Assembly: GCF_009193325.2 (NCBI RefSeq)
Contig: NZ_CP059856.1
Span: forward strand, 4,960,001 to 5,024,000
Direction of reading: 5' to 3'
DNA from: Bacteroides zhangwenhongii
GTDB lineage: Bacteria; Bacteroidota; Bacteroidia; Bacteroidales; Bacteroidaceae
Length of the DNA stretch: 64,000 bases
Positions 1-6,871 of this stretch are shown here, piece after piece. The position numbers were made by a program, and so were the translations under genes. The notes under the pieces are model-generated. The model saw nothing but the letters and a program-made list of their open reading frames with translations, was not told where the DNA came from and made no database searches. Position 1 is the stretch's first letter. Each line of letters begins with the position of its first letter.

Positions 1-1
1 G

Positions 2-115
2 ACAATAAACAGGAAGCCGATTGCCGACTGGTTCAGGGAGCAATGGCACAGGCTTAGATATGGAGCAAGAGTGCCGCAACAGGAAGAAAGAAAAAGTAGA
101 GGATTCAAATTATAA
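2..115 (+). CDS. C-terminal end of a probable mobilization (relaxase-like) protein, cut by the window edge
   Basis: An open frame runs from the window edge to a TAA at 113-115 and gives 37 residues with a basic, aromatic tail (contains ADWFREQWHRL and ends SRGFKL). This tail style and the position just before cfxA fit the mobA end of Tn4555-like mobilizable elements, where cfxA lies near the mobilization gene. That link is recalled from knowledge of the element and was not checked by alignment. A strong terminator hairpin follows, so transcription stops before the opposing cfxA gene. It could equally be another DNA-processing protein of the same element. Confidence 0.45.
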   Translation, partial: TINRKPIADWFREQWHRLRYGARVPQQEERKSRGFKL

Positions 116-134
116 TAGAAGCAATTTGATTAGT

Positions 135-176
135 AATCTAAAAGCACTCCGATAACGATTAGAGTGCTTTTAGATT
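135..176. terminator. Bidirectional terminator between mob remnant and cfxA
   Basis: A perfect 15-bp inverted repeat (135-149 and 162-176, 12-nt loop) with A-rich and T-rich outer arms lies between the convergent mobilization-gene end and cfxA. It can stop transcription in both directions. Confidence 0.85.
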
Positions 177-207
177 GTTTATCATTAATTATCAAAGCAA
201 GTGCAGT

Positions 208-1173
208 TTAAGATTTTACTGAAGTTTGCATTAATAAAGAATATACTACAGCTGATATATGCGCAACATATTGTGACGCTTGTGATTCATTTCCCTTGAA
301 ATCCTTAACAAATACCGCTAAGGTATAACTGATATTATTAGGCAGACATATATAGGCAACATCATTGTGAGCTGCAAGAACACCATTTTCATTAACATCA
401 CCTGAACCTGTCTTATGCGCTATAACAACCCCTTCTTTATCAAGAAGTGGAGCTGCTATCCTATCTACACCTGTTTTGCATTCTTTTAACGTATTCTTAA
501 TGAAACTTTGTTTCTCATCATCGATAAGACCTTCAGTAAACAAACGATTCATCAACATTGCAGCACCAAGAGGAGATGTATAGTTAGAGTAAGCCTTGTT
601 ATGGTCAGCCGACATTTCCTCTTCCGTATAAGCTATCTGAAAACTTGAACGAGGAATGAGTGTGGCTATAAAACTATCTGTTTGAGCGACATTAACCATA
701 TCCTTAAACATAAGGTTGCTTGCATTGTTGTCACTCTGAGTAAGAGTATAACGCAGCAAATCTCTCACTGTCAATGATATGACTGGCCCTGAATAATCTT
801 TCAGCATAGGACTCCAAGTCTTTGGGTCAAGTTTATCCCTATTTATATTTACTAAGGTATCAAGTGAAATTCCTTTATTGTCAAAGTCATTACAAAGAGC
901 TAATGCCTGATGAACCTTAAACACACTCATCATAGGATAAACACTCTTATTATTGACCTTAACCGTATCTCTGTTATTAACAATAACCGCCACACCAATT
1001 TCGCCAGGACAAGCTGAGACAATTTGAGAAATGCTATCAGTCAAAACATTTGTTAAAGGAGGATTTGCGCTATCTTTTGTCGCTGATTTATGGAACAATG
1101 AAAATACCAAGATGAAAATGCAAACTAAAGCTATACTCAAAACTACGATTTGTTTTTTTCTGTTTTTTTCCAT
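208..1173 (-). CDS. cfxA: CfxA-family class A beta-lactamase
   Basis: This 321-residue periplasmic enzyme hydrolyses penicillins and cephalosporins. The start is the ATG at 1173, giving MEKNRKKQIV and a hydrophobic signal segment at about 8-27; the frame stays open 10 codons further upstream but that does not match the known CfxA start. The catalytic SxxK motif is S83-V-F-K86, the SDN motif is at 147-149 and KTG is at 254-256. Residue 259 is Asp, directly after KTGSG, and residue 296 is Glu; both are positions where described CfxA variants differ, so the allele should be typed rather than assumed. The gene is a recognised passenger of Tn4555-like elements. Upstream lies an IS transposase, and insertion elements there are reported to influence cfxA expression. 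Confidence 0.95.
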   Translation of the reverse strand: MEKNRKKQIVVLSIALVCIFILVFSLFHKSATKDSANPPLTNVLTDSISQIVSACPGEIGVAVIVNNRDTVKVNNKSVYPMMSVFKVHQALALCNDFDNKGISLDTLVNINRDKLDPKTWSPMLKDYSGPVISLTVRDLLRYTLTQSDNNASNLMFKDMVNVAQTDSFIATLIPRSSFQIAYTEEEMSADHNKAYSNYTSPLGAAMLMNRLFTEGLIDDEKQSFIKNTLKECKTGVDRIAAPLLDKEGVVIAHKTGSGDVNENGVLAAHNDVAYICLPNNISYTLAVFVKDFKGNESQASQYVAHISAVVYSLLMQTSVKS

Positions 1174-1270
1174 GTTTATATTATTTATGGTGAGTTCTAT
1201 CAATTCAATTTATCCTCTTGTATCAGACAGCAGAACTCTTTAACTGCCCAATTTGTGAGCTTTAGTCTTG

Positions 1271-1278
1271 CAAATTTA
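1271..1278 (-). promoter_or_regulatory. Candidate -7 box for cfxA
   Basis: On the minus strand this reads TAAATTTG, a match to the Bacteroides -7 box, about 100 bp before the cfxA start. No TTTG is seen at the expected -33 spacing; a run of nine C lies there instead (1293-1301). The call is therefore weak. Confidence 0.35.
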
Positions 1279-1302
1279 GCGAATATTTTCTACCCCCCCC
1301 CG

Positions 1303-1339
1303 ATTTTTACAATAATTAACTTGTGTTTGTTGTAAAAAT
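1303..1339 (-). terminator. Hairpin after the IS transposase
   Basis: A 10-bp perfect inverted repeat (1303-1312 and 1330-1339) follows the transposase stop. It probably ends the transposase transcript or forms part of the element end. The stem is AT-rich, so termination strength is uncertain. Confidence 0.5.
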
Positions 1340-1357
1340 TGGATGTGCAGGCATAAT

Positions 1358-2419
1358 TCACCCCAACAACTCAGGTTTCAGCCTGATTATTTGCGTGTAA
1401 CGACTGATGTTATACACAAGACTGGTGAATGCTACATTGGCTTTAGCACGAATAAGCCCTACTGTACGCACCACAAGTCCACGCATGGTTTGTTCCTCAA
1501 ACCCGAATACATGCTCGACAAGGCAACGTGTCTTGGATTTTTTCCTATTGTCTGATTTCTGCTCCTTGGTAAGCGGACGGTTACGGTAGCCCTTTTCGCA
1601 AATTATCGGATTCATCTTATGCTGTTTTACAATCTCCTCTTGTCCGACATAACCGGCGTCCAAATACAAGTCCTTGCCTTCGTCTTTTTCATCCAGCAGT
1701 CCTTCAAAGCCTTTGGAATCATGCACTTCTGCCGACGTGGTATCATAAGAAAGTATGATCTTATTGCGTTTCTCAACTTTAGTATGCTGCTTGTAGCCGT
1801 AAAAAGTCTCATCACGCTTCTTTGTCCAGCGGGCATCTACATCCTTGTGGCACTTCTTGTGGGGATTGTCATTCCACAACTTATCACCCGCTCCCTGTTT
1901 TATCTGCTCATTTTCATCACGGGTGTTACGTTGGCGAGGGGCAATAACAAAACTGGCATCAATGATGCGACCCTCATTGAATTGCAGACCCTTACTTTCC
2001 ATGAAACTATGAAATTCCGAAAAAAGCTTGTCATAAACGCCTGTATTTGTCAGGAGTTCGCGATACTTCCACACCGTCTTCTCGTCAGGAACATCGTCAA
2101 CACATTCAATACCAAGAAACTTGCGGAAACTCGTACGGTCAACTATCTGATACTCTATCTGATGGTCACTCAAACCATAATAACGCTGAAGAAACAAGAC
2201 CTTGAACATCAGCACACAGTCTATCGGCGGACGACCGGCATTACTTTTGCGCTCTCCGGTAAAAAGGGCTGATTCAAGAGTAGGACGAAAGATCTCAAAA
2301 TCAACATACTGAGACAACACTTCAAGAGGATTGCCCATTTCATTCAAACGCAATTCACGATTCTCTGACTCAAATAGTTGATTATAACGAAGCTTACGGT
2401 ATCGGGATAACTTGTTCAT
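1358..2419 (-). CDS. IS5-family transposase
   Basis: This DDE transposase of 353 residues would cut and paste its own insertion sequence. The start chosen is the ATG at 2419 (MNKLSRYRKL); the frame extends 17 codons further but that stretch looks like leader. The N-terminal part has the helix-rich region usual in IS5 transposases (GRPPIDCVLMFKVL, YGLSDHQIEYQI). The catalytic core includes the first Asp at GRIIDASF, the second in LYLDAGYVGQ and the final Glu in RCLVEHVFGFEEQ. The frame is intact, so the element may still be active. It is oriented like cfxA and lies just upstream of it, so it could supply or alter cfxA transcription. Confidence 0.85.
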   Translation of the reverse strand: MNKLSRYRKLRYNQLFESENRELRLNEMGNPLEVLSQYVDFEIFRPTLESALFTGERKSNAGRPPIDCVLMFKVLFLQRYYGLSDHQIEYQIVDRTSFRKFLGIECVDDVPDEKTVWKYRELLTNTGVYDKLFSEFHSFMESKGLQFNEGRIIDASFVIAPRQRNTRDENEQIKQGAGDKLWNDNPHKKCHKDVDARWTKKRDETFYGYKQHTKVEKRNKIILSYDTTSAEVHDSKGFEGLLDEKDEGKDLYLDAGYVGQEEIVKQHKMNPIICEKGYRNRPLTKEQKSDNRKKSKTRCLVEHVFGFEEQTMRGLVVRTVGLIRAKANVAFTSLVYNISRYTQIIRLKPELLG

Positions 2420-2540
2420 TATAAAATTCTTATTTTCTGCAAATTTACGCTCTTGGAACCATATAAACAACTGTACTACAATATTTTAATTTATAGAACT
2501 CCTCTTATATTTGTTTGACGAGAATATCTTTATTTGCCGA

Positions 2541-2548
2541 CAAAGGTA
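2541..2548 (-). promoter_or_regulatory. -7 promoter box reading into the IS transposase
   Basis: The minus strand reads TACCTTTG, an exact Bacteroides -7 box, about 120 bp before the transposase start. No clear -33 TTTG is seen, so it is a candidate only. Confidence 0.4.
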
Positions 2549-2595
2549 CATAACTTTACGGAAAAATATGTTTCTAAAATATATAAATAGACAGC

Positions 2596-2617
2596 TGTGG
2601 GGAAAATGTGGGGAAAA
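2596..2617 (+). repeat. Two tandem 11-bp repeats near the mobile-element end
   Basis: TGTGGGGAAAA occurs twice head to tail (2596-2606 and 2607-2617), a period of about one helical turn. Such repeats near element ends often serve as arm-type binding sites for tyrosine recombinases. No integrase gene is in view, so this role is inferred. Confidence 0.55.
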
Positions 2618-2629
2618 ATTAGATAATTA

Positions 2630-2667
2630 AAAAGGCTAAATGACTGGAAATAATCACTTAGCCTTTT
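2630..2667. terminator. Hairpin near the mobile-element end
   Basis: A perfect 10-bp inverted repeat (2630-2639 and 2658-2667) with A-rich and T-rich outer arms is a bidirectional terminator. The Abi gene remnant begins right after it, so it probably marks the last feature of the integrated element. Confidence 0.6.
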
Positions 2668-2669
2668 AA

Positions 2670-2969
2670 TCCGTACCCAGACCCGTACTTCGTAATTGCT
2701 GCGCCCATCATTCAAGACTGTCAAATCGGGTCTTTCCTGTCAAGCCAATGATGCCTATGCGTATGCCAAACACATGGATTACGGATTTCTCGTTCCGTGA
2801 ACAAACACTTTATCCGCAACTCTGCTATGTGGTGTATTGGCTTAACTCCATTTCTATGGGCAACACTTTTGTTGCAGATTTCAAGCAGCTTTTATCGAAA
2901 TACCCATCAGTAAGAACTCGTTTATTAGGCTTTCCTCATAATTGGGAACAAGAGCCTTTGTGGAGATAA
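2670..2969 (+). pseudogene. C-terminal remnant of an Abi_2-family abortive-infection protein
   Basis: The open frame after the stop at 2667-2669 carries the Abi_2 signature RNCCAHHSRLSNR, starting at about 2691, and the C-terminal block FPHNWEQEPLWR before a TAA at 2967-2969. About 90 residues remain of a family that is usually about 300 long. The 5' two thirds are missing and the break coincides with the hairpin and repeats of the element end. Abi_2 proteins are linked to phage exclusion. The coding frame is otherwise clean, so the truncation looks recent. It may be the target gene of the integration or a damaged passenger. Confidence 0.75.
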
Positions 2970-3349
2970 AATAATTGCCCTGTTTCTTAAAAAGCACTGG
3001 GGCAAACCAGCTCCGTCTTTAATTGTTTCCAATAAATGGATTGTTTCAAGCCCCTATAGAAAGAGAACAAAAATTCCTGTGTGAAAATTAATCTACGACA
3101 AGGAGCAAGCAAGGAGCAATATCAAACAAAAATCAATACCTTTGCAGTACATATGAGATAGACCAAAACAAAAGTGGAATATCGGAAACGAATAGCAAGG
3201 AAAAGAGAAGAAACGACCCAAGTTGATGTCCTTTTTGAGTTAATAATCAATAAAAGCGTTAAATCTTCACCTTTTAGAATGTGCAATTAAAAATAACAAC
3301 CATATTTCTGACTTATTATCTATAAAATATTGAGTAATAATCGGTTGTA
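2970..3349. other. Gene-free junction region with paired 9-bp repeats and an orphan promoter box
   Basis: No coding frame is convincing here. AAGGAGCAA occurs twice with an 11-bp period (3101-3109 and 3112-3120). A -7-like TACCTTTG is at 3137-3144 on the plus strand but no gene follows it. The region separates the Abi remnant from the DUF4832 remnant and probably holds the other side of a mobile-element deletion scar. Confidence 0.5.
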
Positions 3350-3616
3350 AATACTGCCTTTGCATTATTTGACCAGCAAGGGAATCTTGTACAAACATGG
3401 GTAGATGGCAGTGCCGAACCTTCGGACTGGCTACATAATGAAAAACATTCTTATACTTATTCTATTTCTTTGGCTGATGTACCCAAAGGTACTTATCAGT
3501 GGGCAGTGGCTATTGTTGACCAAACTAAAAATCAGCAACCGGGAATAAAATTAGCAGTCAGAGACAGAGAAAAGAAGAATGATTGGATTTTGCTTAATGA
3601 TATAATTATTCAATAA
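3350..3616 (+). pseudogene. C-terminal remnant of a DUF4832-type protein
   Basis: An open frame without a start codon runs from a stop at 3347-3349 to TAA at 3614-3616. From about 3371 the sequence is protein-like (DQQGNLVQTWVDGSAEPSDW, then SISLADVPKGTYQWAVAIVD). This looks like the final beta-sandwich of DUF4832 proteins found in Bacteroides glycan loci. The homology call is by eye and moderately sure. The 5' bulk of the gene is gone and the left side joins mobile-element-like DNA. Only 57 bp separate it from the GH20 start, so the two were probably one operon. Confidence 0.6.
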
Positions 3617-3673
3617 ATAAAAAACGAGATGGAGAGTCATCGTATTTTCCATCTCTCTAAAAAACACAACTGT

Positions 3674-5242
3674 ATGAGAATACCATATATATTCATTTTC
3701 CTACTAATAGCAAATGTTTTTCTATTTCCTATTAAAGCGGCGGATAACATTCGTTTCATACCACAGCCTGCTGAGATTTTGATGCAATCCGGCACATTCA
3801 GACTGGATGGTTCAGCTACCATTTCGTTTTCGAAAGAATTAAACAAGGAAGTATCTTTACTAAAGAACTATTTACATGAATTAGGGTTGACTGCAGCACT
3901 ATCTATGGATAAATCTGACGCAATGATTCAGCTACAGCTATCCGAAACTGTTCTTCCTGCACATAAAGAAGGATATATCCTGCAAATTTCAAATCGAAAT
4001 ATACAGATTAAATCGTCTTCGGCTACCGGCATATTTTATGGTATCCAAACACTAAGACAACTCGTTGAAAAATATCCGAACCGGATACTTCCCCAATTAA
4101 CTATTACCGATTATCCAGCTTTCAGTTGGAGAGCTCTCATGTTGGATGAAGCACGCTATTTCAAAGGAAAAGAAGTGGTATGCCGCTTACTTGACCAAAT
4201 GGCCTATCTGAAAATGAATACATTCCATTGGCACTTGACCGATGATCAAGGTTGGCGGATAGAGATAAAGAAATTTCCAAAACTTACCGAAATCGGTTCT
4301 CATCGTGCTTCCAGCGAAATAAATCATTTTGGAAGTGATGTATTTGATAGCAAACCACACAGCGGATATTATACTCAAAAAGAGATAAAGGAAATTATTG
4401 AATATGCCTATGAGCGACATATTAATATTATTCCGGAAATTGAGATGCCCGGACATGCTAGTGCTGCTATCGCTTCTTATCCATGGCTAGGAACAAAGAA
4501 CACGCCTATTAGTGTACCGGGAAAATTCGGCGTTCATTATAATGTATACAATATAGCCGACCCTAAGGTAGTGAATGCACTAAAGGATATTCTAAGCGAA
4601 GTCATTGAACTGTTTCCTTCTCCGGTTATTCACATTGGAGGTGACGAGGTAAAATATAATCATTGGAAGGAATCTTCTGTAATACAAGCCTATATGCAAA
4701 AATATGCACTACAAACACCAGCTGAGTTACAGGTGCATTTCACTAATGGAATTTCAAACTGGTTGTCCTCCAAAGGAAAAAGAATGATGGGATGGAATGA
4801 AATCACTGGTAACAAACTTCACGAATACCAGTCTTCCACAGACACTGCCGTTCAAAATGAGAAATTAGCAAAGAATGCTATTGTACATTGTTGGAAAGGT
4901 GATTATTCTTTGATTAAAGAAACCATTGAAAAAGGATATGATATAGTAAATGCTTATCATGAATATACTTACCTCGATTATAGTTATGAAAAGATTCCAT
5001 TAAAAAAAGCATATCAGTTTAATCCGATACCCGAGGGGTTGACATCTGAACAACGTAACCATGTGTTAGGTATCAGTTGCCAGATGTGGGGAGAATTTAC
5101 TCCGACCGTAGAAAGTATGAATCGATTGCTCTTTCCTAGAATAGCAGCGTATGCAGAAACCGGATGGTGTCAGGAGAAGAATAAGAATTATCAAATGTTT
5201 TCAAAAGCATTAGAAAATGATAAGAAACTTCAGATAAAATAA
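3674..5242 (+). CDS. GH20 beta-N-acetylhexosaminidase
   Basis: This 522-residue secreted enzyme removes terminal beta-linked GlcNAc or GalNAc from glycans. The ATG at 3674 is chosen because it gives a clean signal peptide (MRIPYIFIFLLIANVFLFPI); an ATG at 3629 would add 15 polar residues. After a GH20b N-terminal domain (about 25-145) comes the barrel, starting around DYPAFSWRALMLDEAR. The catalytic pair is D324-E325 in HIGGDEV, and HWHLTDDQGWRIE is the usual substrate-site block. The gene is complete, but its presumed upstream partner is a remnant and its native promoter may be lost. It faces the SASA esterase gene tail to tail. Confidence 0.92.
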   Translation: MRIPYIFIFLLIANVFLFPIKAADNIRFIPQPAEILMQSGTFRLDGSATISFSKELNKEVSLLKNYLHELGLTAALSMDKSDAMIQLQLSETVLPAHKEGYILQISNRNIQIKSSSATGIFYGIQTLRQLVEKYPNRILPQLTITDYPAFSWRALMLDEARYFKGKEVVCRLLDQMAYLKMNTFHWHLTDDQGWRIEIKKFPKLTEIGSHRASSEINHFGSDVFDSKPHSGYYTQKEIKEIIEYAYERHINIIPEIEMPGHASAAIASYPWLGTKNTPISVPGKFGVHYNVYNIADPKVVNALKDILSEVIELFPSPVIHIGGDEVKYNHWKESSVIQAYMQKYALQTPAELQVHFTNGISNWLSSKGKRMMGWNEITGNKLHEYQSSTDTAVQNEKLAKNAIVHCWKGDYSLIKETIEKGYDIVNAYHEYTYLDYSYEKIPLKKAYQFNPIPEGLTSEQRNHVLGISCQMWGEFTPTVESMNRLLFPRIAAYAETGWCQEKNKNYQMFSKALENDKKLQIK

Positions 5243-5271
5243 ATCCATGCAAGATACACCGCATCTGCAAC

Positions 5272-5345
5272 CATCCTACACCACTATCCTACACCCTATT
5301 AATATACTAGTATTCAGCAATATAAGGTGCGATTGGTGTAGGATG
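5272..5345. terminator. Inverted repeat between convergent GH20 and SASA genes
   Basis: A perfect 12-bp inverted repeat (5272-5283 and 5334-5345) has a 50-nt spacer. ATCCTACACC is also repeated directly at 5286-5295. The long loop makes a classical terminator uncertain, but the place between convergent genes fits one. Confidence 0.4.
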
Positions 5346-5419
5346 ACAGATGATTTGTCTATTCAAATGCATAAGAGAATAAGGAAACAGAAGATACTAA
5401 ATATAAGTAACGCCAAAAG

Positions 5420-6871
5420 CTATTCTTCTATCTCCCAAGTATCAGTCCTGAATGAGGAAACAGGTATGCCATAACGACTGTAAAGTGTCCCTTTCTCATA
5501 ATTTCGAAAACAATAGCGGACTGCCACAGGAAAAGGAACTTTGTCACAACTCACCTCCAGACGTCCTGTGTATTTTTCAATTTGTGCAGTAGCGGGATAA
5601 AAGACACGATCATCTCCAGCCACTTGCACACCTGAGAAAGTAGCCCCCAACGGCGCAAGTCCTTCGATACCGCAATCAAAAGTGAGGTATGCTTTACCTT
5701 CACTCACTTCCATTGATTGGCAAACAGGCGTGTCCGGCACAAATCCCCCGAACCCGTAACTGCCGGAAAGAGCCAGCAACGCCAACCGCTCCCCCACTCT
5801 ACGTTTCCGAGCCGGATGAATACAGTCACGATCTCCAATATCCATCGTTACCACCATATTGCAGTTCGGAATCTCTTTTAGGTTTTGCAACTGAGCCTCA
5901 CGTAACAAGGCACTCCCGACCAGTTCTTCACCTTCGTATGCGAAAGGAGCAATCTGCACATAATAAAACGGTAACTCACCTTGCCCCCACTTCTCACGCA
6001 ACATCTTGGCAAAGGCTGGATGTAACTTACGATATAAACCGGGATTTTTGCGGTTGGATTCACCCTGATACCACAGAAATCCTTTGATGGTATACCGTTC
6101 GGCAGGAGCAATCATAGCATTGTAAAGCATACAAGGCTGATATTTCGGATGTTCAATAAATGCTGTATCGTCAAGAAAAGCAAGATCGAAGGTGTCGAAA
6201 GAAGTTAACGTCTCACGGTTCATCCAAGCTTGAATAGCCGTTCCACCCCACGAGGAAATGATAATGCCGACAGGCACATCAAGTACTTCCTGAAGATAGT
6301 TTGCAAAGAAATAAGCGGTTGCGCTGGTTTCCGCAACTACCTCCGGAGTATTTTTCAACCAACGTGCCTGACACTCTTTCTGTGGCGTCCGCGCCCCTTC
6401 CTGCCCAATAGTACAAATCCGTATAGGCCGTGAGGGACGGGCATGAACAATCATATCCACCGCTTCATCAATAGGTTGGTTGGCTTTTCCTTTTAACGGC
6501 ATTTCCATATTTGACTGACCGGCACAAAACCACACTTCACCAATAAGGATACCATGAAGCGTCAATGTTTCTTCCTCATTCAAGCCCGTTTCACGTTCGC
6601 TGAAACGAATGGAATAAGGACCACCGGCTACTGGTGTTTGTAGCTTCACACGCCATGCACCCGTCGCATCGGTACGGGCTGCGTACGTTTTCTTATCCCA
6701 AGAGGGACAGATAAATACCGTTTCGCCAGATGACGCCACACCCCAAATTTGTACCTCTGTCTGCTGTTGCAAAACCATATTATCGGTAAAGAGGGAAGAT
6801 AAAACGACTTTAGCAGGTACGTTTATCACACCCAATATCATTCCTATAAAAATAAATATCCTTCGCATCAT
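5420..6871 (-). CDS. SASA-family sialate O-acetylesterase-like enzyme
   Basis: The 483-residue exported esterase probably removes O-acetyl groups from sugars such as sialic acids so that glycosidases can act. The start at 6871 is set by the ATGA overlap with the stop of the GH65 gene; a longer frame exists but would bury the signal peptide MMRRIFIFIGMILGV. The serine nucleophile motif is CAGQSNMEM with S120. A second family block, FLWYQGESN, comes mid-protein, and the DCIHP block near residue 350 carries the likely catalytic Asp/His. It is the last gene of the PUL, translationally coupled to GH65. The true acetylated substrate cannot be read from sequence; other carbohydrate acetyl esters are possible. 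Confidence 0.85.
   Translation of the reverse strand: MMRRIFIFIGMILGVINVPAKVVLSSLFTDNMVLQQQTEVQIWGVASSGETVFICPSWDKKTYAARTDATGAWRVKLQTPVAGGPYSIRFSERETGLNEEETLTLHGILIGEVWFCAGQSNMEMPLKGKANQPIDEAVDMIVHARPSRPIRICTIGQEGARTPQKECQARWLKNTPEVVAETSATAYFFANYLQEVLDVPVGIIISSWGGTAIQAWMNRETLTSFDTFDLAFLDDTAFIEHPKYQPCMLYNAMIAPAERYTIKGFLWYQGESNRKNPGLYRKLHPAFAKMLREKWGQGELPFYYVQIAPFAYEGEELVGSALLREAQLQNLKEIPNCNMVVTMDIGDRDCIHPARKRRVGERLALLALSGSYGFGGFVPDTPVCQSMEVSEGKAYLTFDCGIEGLAPLGATFSGVQVAGDDRVFYPATAQIEKYTGRLEVSCDKVPFPVAVRYCFRNYEKGTLYSRYGIPVSSFRTDTWEIEE

Larger units (their letters stand above)
1265..2541 (-). mobile_element. IS5-family insertion sequence next to cfxA (ends uncertain)
   Basis: A complete IS5-type transposase sits here. 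Imperfect, gapped terminal-repeat-like sequences are found at about 1265-1290 and 2520-2541 (GCAAAT...ATATT..TC in inverted orientation), which would give an element near 1.28 kb. No target duplication was found at these ends, so the limits are provisional. IS614-like elements upstream of cfxA have been described in Bacteroides; whether this is one needs an alignment. Confidence 0.45.

Noticed and set aside
1619..2272. 217-codon open frame on the plus strand inside the IS transposase
   Set aside because: It is fully antisense to an intact IS5 transposase with clear family motifs and resembles no protein; a shadow frame.
1192..2501. GAGTTCTAT and ATAGAACTC as IS terminal repeats
   Set aside because: Only 9 bp, with no flanking duplication, and further bases do not match; kept only as an alternative to the provisional ends.
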